Source: Hemibagrus wyckioides
Taxonomy: Eukaryota > Chordata > Actinopteri > Siluriformes > Bagridae
Direction of reading: 5' to 3'
Length of the DNA: 64,000 nt
Assembly: GCF_019097595.1 (NCBI RefSeq)
Contig: NC_080712.1
Coordinates: 25,285,146-25,349,145, forward strand
The position numbers and the translations under genes are program-made. The notes below the pieces were generated by a model. It searched no databases. It saw only the letters and a program-made list of their open reading frames with translations, and was not told the origin of the DNA. This document shows positions 58,110-64,000 of this stretch, piece by piece (position 1 is the first letter of the stretch; every line of letters begins with the position of its first letter).

Positions 58110-60072
58110 GCACTTTTAATTTCGCGCTAAAACAAAAAGAAAGCACCATTTTGGTTCCGGAGTGGCCGCTGCGTGCTACTGCCGCGCCGCCATCTTGGAC
58201 TATGACCTACTCTGACCTACTCTGATTCTTCAGTCCACACTTTAACAGTTTTACTTACTGGGTGCATTGCTTGAGTTGTGTGTAGGCTGAGTAGAGGAAC
58301 ACTCAGATGTGGTCTGACTGTACAAGTGTGGCTGGGGCATAGACATGTGGATGTCTTTCACGTTGCTGTACACTTGGTCGAGAATGTTATTCTTCCTTGT
58401 TGGGAGGTACACATGTTGGTGGAACATGGGGAGGATGTTCCTGAGGTTGCAGTGTTTAAAATCGCCAGCTACAATGAACACAGCATCTGGATGTGCAGTT
58501 TCCTGCCTGCTGATGGCGTCATGTAGAATCTTCAGCACGGTCATGTGATCGACCTCCGGTGGATTGAAACAACTAGCAGAAACACATCACCGAATTCCTT
58601 TGGCAGATAAAAGGGTCTGCACTTCACCATTAAGGGTTCAAGGTCTGCTAAACAGTGCTTTTCAACAACATATACATCCCTACACCATCTGTTGTTAACA
58701 TACATGCAGACACAAGACACCATCTCTGGTTTTTCCTGAGGCTTATGTGCAGTCTCCATGGAGAATGGTGTATGTGGGCAGGAGAGCTGATTTCTTTTGT
58801 TATCAGGATCCACACCTGTGTTGCGTTTAGTGCCTCATACAGCTCCATCAGCAGGCTAACTTTATTTTTTTACAGAACCAGAGGGAGATATTGTAAGAAC
58901 ATCGCAGCATCACTTATTGCTAAGATGTACTTTGCAACCTTTTTTTTATCCTGCTGCTGTTGCTATTCCATCTATGCAACAACCAATAAAGGACTTAGAG
59001 TCCAGCCCTCAGTGGGTTAATAATTTTGATTTCCAATTACCATTGTCACACTATTTTGTTCTCAACAAATTACATAATGTAACAAATATGTAAAGTTTCT
59101 ATATATATGGATATAATTCACCAAAGCAGACCAGGGGACTCAGAAGTAGTGTTCAGCAGGAATGTTTTATTGGAGATCAGAACACACTGCGGTGGTACTG
59201 TAGTCACCAAGTCCAGTGAAAAGAAGCTTGTGTTACAGTTTTGAAGGCCTTGAGTGGGCAGGCCTTGAAGGTATGACAATACAAAAACCTTGAGGTGACA
59301 CTTGCAGAAAACATTGAAATCCTCGATTTCATTTGACCACCAACTGTGAGCTGGTTCAAAATGATTATTAAAAGAGAAATGTTTGTTACAGTGGATTCTA
59401 GGATGACCTCAAAATACACTACTCACAAAAAGTTAAAGATATTTGGCTTTTGGGTGAAATTTATGGAAAATGTAAAAAATTCACGCTACACTGATATTAT
59501 ATCATGAAAGTAGGGCATTTAAGTAGAAGCATGCAATGGTGATTTCCTCATCTCAAACAATTTATTGAATTTATTGAACAAAAGCCAACAACAGTGGTGG
59601 GTATACCACAACAAAAAATGTCATTGTCTCAATAATTTTTCATGTGCCCTTGACCATCAGTTTCAGCTTGACAGCGAGGTCTCATGCTGTTCACGAGTCG
59701 AATTATTGTCTGCTGAGGCATGGCATTCCACTCTTCTTGAAGGGCGGCCCTCGGGTCATTGAGGTTTTGGGGTGCAGGGTTACGAGCCTCTACATGGCGA
59801 CTCAGCTAATCCCACAGCTGAGATTCAGATCTGGAGAAAGTGCAGGCCACTCCATTTGAGGTACCCCAGCCTCCAGCAGCCGTTCCCTAATGATGTGACC
59901 TCGATGAGCTGGAGCATTGTCTTCCATGAAGATGAAATTAGGCCTGTGTTGTTCATGCAGGGGCAAAATGACTGGATTAATGATGTTATTCAGGTAGTAT
60001 TGGCTTGTCACTGTACCATTCACAAGATGTAGGACAGTTCTGTATTGAGTAGACACCTGCCCAGACTGTAAC

Positions 60073-60829
60073 ATTTACATTACATTTACATTTCTGGCAT
60101 TTGGCAGACGCTCTTATCCAGAGTGACATACAAAAGTGCTTTAAGTCTCTATCACTGAATACATTAACACTGGTTCAATAGATTACAGACTTAGGATACC
60201 ATTAGCCTAAAATTGGATGTTTTTTCCCTTTTTTTTAAACCTATAACAATACATAAACAGGGAAAGATAAGAGCTAGTTTATGTGCTTCAGGAAAATCTA
60301 GGTCTTAAGACGTCATTTGAAGACAGTCAGAGATTCTGCTGTGCGGACATCTGGGGAAGTTCATTCCACCACCTCGGTGCCAGGACAGAGAACAGTCTAG
60401 ATGAATACCTAACTTTTGCTCTCAGAGATGGTGGGACCAGTCGGGCAGTGCTAGTGGATTGGAGAGAGCGAGGTGCAGTGAGAGGAGTAATAAGATCTTT
60501 GAGGTAAGATGGTCCTGGTCCATTCTTGGCTTTGTAGGCAAGCGTCAGTGCTTTGAATCTGATGCATGCAGCTACTGGAAGCCAGTGGAGGGAACGCAGC
60601 AGTGGGGTGGGGTGGGAGAACTTAGGCAGGTTGAAAACAAGCCGAGCATTTTGGATCATTTGCAGTGGATGAATTGCATTCAGAGGAAGCCCTGCCAGTA
60701 AAGACTTGCAGTAGTCCAGTCTTGAAATAACCAGAGACTGAACAAGCACTTGAGTAGCCTGCGTGGATAGGAATGGTCAAATCCTTCTAATGTTGTACAG
60801 ACATGAGCGTGTCACATTAGCAGCATACA
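60073..60829 (-). mobile_element. L2 3' fragment inserted in the Tc1
   Basis: Flanked by TGTAAC on both sides (60067-60072, 60830-60835). The minus strand encodes a C-terminal RT segment (QSLVISRLDYCKSLLAGLPL, FSHPTPLLRSLHWLPVAA, LAPRWWNELP) and ends with AGAGCGTCTGCCAAATGCC and an ATGTAAATGTAA tail, a typical fish L2 3' end. Confidence 0.85.
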
Positions 60830-61035
60830 TGTAACACCACCACCACCAAAGGCTTGTCTGGTGACAACAGTGGCTTATGCATAGTGCTCTCCTTGACGTC
60901 TCCAACATTGTTGGCGGCCATCATTTCTGCTCGACGTGAATCGACTTTCATCAGAGAACAGCACTGAGGCCCACTGCTCCCTCGTCCAGCGTAAATGCTC
61001 CCTGGCCTGGTGGTGTGGTCAGGTACCCTTGCAGG

Positions 61036-61470
61036 TCATCTAGCACACAGACCACGCTGATGTAAACAATTTTGAATGGTCTGACGTGACACTTGGGTAC
61101 CTTTCACCTCCCTTAAATGTGCCTTGAGTTGAGTGGCATTCATCATCCGGTTCCGCAGGGCACTGTTCACAATGAAACAGTCATCAACGTTGGATGTGGC
61201 CAAAGGGCATCCACTTCTATGCCTTTCTGTGACTCTTCCAGTCTCTCTGTATCTCTGTCGCAACCTGCTGATGACACTCTGTGACACTCTAAGCTCAGTG
61301 GCCACTTCCCTCTGAGAACATCCTGTTTGAAGCCTCGCAATGGCGAGGTACTGTTGATCAATTGTTAGGTGTCGTCTTGGTCTCATGATGTCAAAATGTG
61401 AACAGCATGATGAAGAGGACTGTTTAAATACCAATTCTAATTGAACCAGAAAATGTATTGGTCGATTCAT
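61036..61470 (-). pseudogene. Tc1 transposase N-terminal half
   Basis: The natural start is probably ATG near 61385 (MRPRRHLTIDQQYLAIARLQ); the longer frame begins in the leader. HTH-like segments and GCPLATSNVDD follow, ending in NCLHQRGLCAR where the stop occurs. The catalytic half continues leftwards beyond a frameshift and the L2 insert: PNFIFMEDNAPAHRG and PDLNLSCG lie at 60074-59802, in which the Glu box has decayed. Confidence 0.75.
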
Positions 61471-61719
61471 AGATCACCACAAAACCAGTTGTGAATTTTG
61501 TCGTTAAGCACCTTGTTAGAGAACAGCAAGTTATGCAAAAAGTACTGAAACACTGAACAGTTGGACATGTGCATTCAAAAGTGTAGAGAAGGTCAAATTA
61601 AGTTCACCTGTAAAGGTTATAGTCCATTTTAGGTGCATCCTGAAATTTCACCCGAAAGCCGAATATCCTTAACTTTTTGTGAGTAGTGTATGTTTTCCTA
61701 CAATCCCCCCTTTGAGAGT

Positions 61720-62180
61720 TCTAAATAACTCTCACAATTCGTAAACATAGCAGTTTATCAGCTTGTTGTTAGTTTACACTCTTCTAATAGGTTTAAGGAT
61801 TTAAGGGTAGTAGTTCTTGACCTGAGCTATTGCTTTGCCTTTGTGATGAGTATTAGTAGTCCATCATGTGCAACCTAGGATGACCTGGAAGATTATGTAG
61901 CATAAAGGTAGAATTAGTATAATGCGATCCATTAGTCCAGGTAGCTTTTAGTCTATAAAAAGTTCTGGTGTTGTGTTTTGGTTCTGACAGGTCAGATGTT
62001 CCCTTGGCTGTCAGTGCCACAAAAATCCTTTTGATAGAAGAAAAAACATAAACAAGCAAAACAATACAAACAGGACAAAAATGTGTGGGTTTTTTTGTTT
62101 TATTCTTTTTAGAATGCTAGATTAGTGGAAATTTCCTCACTGTGGGACGAATAAAGGTTTATCTTATCTTATCTTAAACT
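61720..62180. other. Region between retroviral integrase and 3' LTR; no env seen
   Basis: No envelope-like frame was recognised. 62100-62177 is a plus-strand LINE-like tail (TTCCTCACTGTGGGACGAAT, then AATAAAGG and ATCTT repeats), which may have replaced retroviral sequence. Confidence 0.45.
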
Positions 62181-64000
62181 TCATTTGATCATATAGTGGT
62201 TTAATTTGTTGGTGTAGTTCCTTGCCCTAATGTGTACATTGGCACTTCTGAGGTCAATGGCTTCTGGCATTGACATGGGTCGCCCTGTAATTATTTCATG
62301 AGGGCTAAACCCAACAGAGTGGTTGGGGGATGCTCTTATGCTGCATAGTACTGCAGGAAGAGCTTCAATCCAAGGTACTCCTTCTTGATGCATTTTACTC
62401 AGTCTGGTCTTAATTGTCCTATTAGCTCTTTCAACTTGACCTGAAGCTTGTGGTCTATGTGGACAATGCAAATTCCACTTAACCTTGAGCATCCTAGGTA
62501 CTTCCTGTACTACTTCACCTGTCAAGTGTGAACCTTGATCTGATTCAGTAGAATCAGGCAGACCTCATCTAGGGATAAAATCACTGACAAGGCATTTAAC
62601 TGTATGTGTGGCAGTGGCTCGACTGGTGTGGCTTCTACCCGTCTGGAGAATCTCTCTAGCACTATCAAGACATCAGTTTTTCCTCTACATGGTGGCAATG
62701 ATATGTAATCTATCTGCAGTTGCCGAAAAGGCCCTGGTGGGGCTGGGGTGTGTGCTGTTGATGTGGTTGTTTCTGGGACATTATTGTTCTGTTGGTATGT
62801 GACACATCGCTTTGATGTCTCTGTTGCTACCGCCCTGAAAGCTGGGTTCCACCACTGATTTGAGAAGCGGTGGACCATTGCTGTTGGATTAATGTGACCC
62901 AAGTTATGCAGCTGTTGGGCCAGATATGGTAGCAGTGACTCAGGTGCAACAATATTCCCCCCTTTGGTCCAGCAGCCTGATGAATCAACTTGTCTAGCCA
63001 TGTCTAAGCTTCATAAAGCGGCACATCTTTGTACAAATTAATATGACTCTGGGGGCACAGCCGCACCTTGAGTTGTTATGCCAGCACACACCTGCACCGT
63101 GTCATATAAACAGGCTTGTTTAGCTGTATCAGCAAGATCATTCCCTTGAGCTTCTGCAGTGTTAAGTGATGTATGTGCTTTCACTTTTATTACTGCTAAT
63201 TGTTTGGGAAGGGTCATAGCAAATAGTAGGTCTCCAACTAATTCAGCATACTTAATTGGTGTCCCAAAAGATGTGAGGAATTTCTGACTGTGCCAGATAA
63301 CCCCAAAATCATGAAACACTCCAAAAGCATATCTAAAGTCAGTATCAAATGTTTGCTGTTGAGCCTGAAACCAGTGTGCATGCCCTGGTTAATGTTATCA
63401 AATCTGCAGCTTGTGCAGAAAAATTATCTGGCAATTGACGAGATGCTACTACAGCAGACAAATTAGCAATAGCATATCCTGCCCATCTATTACCTTCAAT
63501 GACTTGAGCAGAACCATCAACAAACAATTCAAAGTCTGCATTATTCAATGGTGTTTACGCAATTCTACTTGGTGATGAGAATGTAAGCGTAACACAATCA
63601 TGAGTCACCTCATTTTCATCCTCTTCCAAAACATCAGTCCTAGTGGACATTATACAAGAAGATGGATTGGTGACTGGGGCACGTTGTGATATAACATTTG
63701 GGGCTGTGAGTGTTGCTAACCAATTTCCCCAATGCGAGGAGGTGACGGAGGTGATTTTAGCCTGGTTCATTAATCCTGCATGTGGGCACCTGACAGTTAA
63801 AGTTTGTCCTAACACTATACCTGAACAGGCTTGTAGGGCTAAGTGGACTGCCTGTACTGCTCTAAGACATGAGCCCATGCCCTGAGCAACTATGTCTAGC
63901 TTACCAGAGAAGTAATAAACTGGGCATAATATTCCACCATGATCCTGCATAAGGCATGCTGCCATAAACCTTAAGTGTTCATGGACATACAAAACAAAAG
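62181..64000 (-). pseudogene. Endogenous retrovirus pol remnant (RT end, RNase H, integrase)
   Basis: Minus-strand pieces in order: 63992-63555, the RT connection region (YFSGKLDIVAQGMGSCLRAV); 63548-63345, the RNase H start with LFVDGSA; 63319-63038, the RNase H end with KVKAHTS and GNDLADTAK; 63001-62522, the integrase zinc region (LGHINPT; its final Cys reads Tyr) and a catalytic-core Asp in LQIDY; 62525-62181, the integrase C-terminal core with HRPQASGQVERANRT. Frameshifts and stops separate the pieces. The organisation resembles gamma/epsilon-type fish retroviruses. gag, the protease and the 5' LTR would be to the right of the window. It is defective. Confidence 0.8.

Larger units (their letters stand above)
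59417..61688 (-). mobile_element. Tc1-like transposon inside the LTR, itself split by an L2 fragment
   Basis: Ends CACTACTCACAAAAAGTTAA and TTAACTTTTTGTGAGTAGTG are inverted, flanked by TA (59415-59416, 61689-61690). Without the L2 insert (60073-60829) it is about 1.5 kb, close to full length. It is the fullest member of this family in the window (others at 18748, 22775, 37836). Confidence 0.9.
59046..61702 (-). repeat. 3' LTR of an endogenous retrovirus, interrupted by a Tc1
   Basis: On the minus strand a purine tract (AAAGGGGGGA) at about 61713-61704 is followed by TGTAGGAAAACATA, the LTR start. After the Tc1 (59417-61688) the LTR resumes, with CCAATAAAACATTCCTGCTG near 59180 (polyadenylation signal) and CTGAGTCCCCTGGTC at about 59145. 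The far end near 59046 is a guess. Net LTR length without the insert is about 380 bp. Confidence 0.6.

Overview
The window looks like a teleost fish chromosome: AT-rich, intron-containing genes, and a very high load of fish-type repeats (many Tc1-like transposons, L2/CR1 LINEs, an RTE-like LINE, BED-finger hAT elements and an endogenous retrovirus). The repeat mix suggests an otophysan fish (for example a catfish or relative), but this is only an impression. No prokaryotic genes, CRISPR arrays or phage genes were seen.

Three host genes can be supported. (1) b3galnt2 lies on the minus strand. Coding exons 1-4 (11855 down to 863) are joined by exact splice phases and give 176 codons; the rest of the gene runs off the left edge. 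(2) ggps1 is also on the minus strand. Its three coding exons (33990-33927, 26169-26099, 15564-14812) give a complete 295-residue geranylgeranyl diphosphate synthase. The gene ends about 3 kb upstream of b3galnt2. (3) A gene on the plus strand, most likely arid4b, starts near 43.3 kb. It shares a CpG-rich divergent promoter with ggps1 and has a start-codon exon (ATG AAG, then a donor) at 45434-45471; the remaining exons lie beyond the right edge or inside a very long intron. ggps1 makes geranylgeranyl diphosphate for protein prenylation and dolichol/ubiquinone side chains, b3galnt2 extends O-mannosyl glycans in the ER, and arid4b is a chromatin regulator. Their proximity is positional rather than a pathway.

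Nearly everything else is mobile DNA. Region by region: 1-5.4 kb has Tc1 fragments and a 5'-truncated L2 inserted into the RT motif A of an older, opposite-strand L2. 5.7-7.4 kb is an almost intact Tc1 with one in-frame stop. 8.3-13.7 kb has a degraded Tc1 and two related Tc1 copies that share a stop codon. 15.6-18.5 kb is a fossil Tc1 split by a LINE and a younger, internally deleted Tc1. 18.7-25.6 kb has two members of another Tc1 family, L2 debris and an RTE-like LINE tail. 26.5-31.3 kb has an L2, Tc1 debris, a Tc1 with a fairly long reading frame and an RTE-like LINE. 31.4-39.6 kb has hAT, Tc1 and gypsy debris. 40.2-42.2 kb is a non-coding element with an internal tandem duplication. 47.3-50.9 kb holds two unclassified inverted-repeat elements. 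51.9-54.1 kb has a MITE-sized Tc1 derivative and an internally deleted hAT with a perfect 8-bp duplication. 54.2-58.9 kb is a nearly full-length L2 inside an older L2. 59.0-64.0 kb is an endogenous retrovirus whose 3' LTR contains a Tc1 that itself contains an L2 fragment.

I did not find an obvious new multigene system. The best candidates for something undescribed are the inverted-repeat element at 48534-50888, the tandemly duplicated element at 40189-42230, and a nearly perfect 37-bp-arm hairpin at 21055-21150 in a ggps1 intron.
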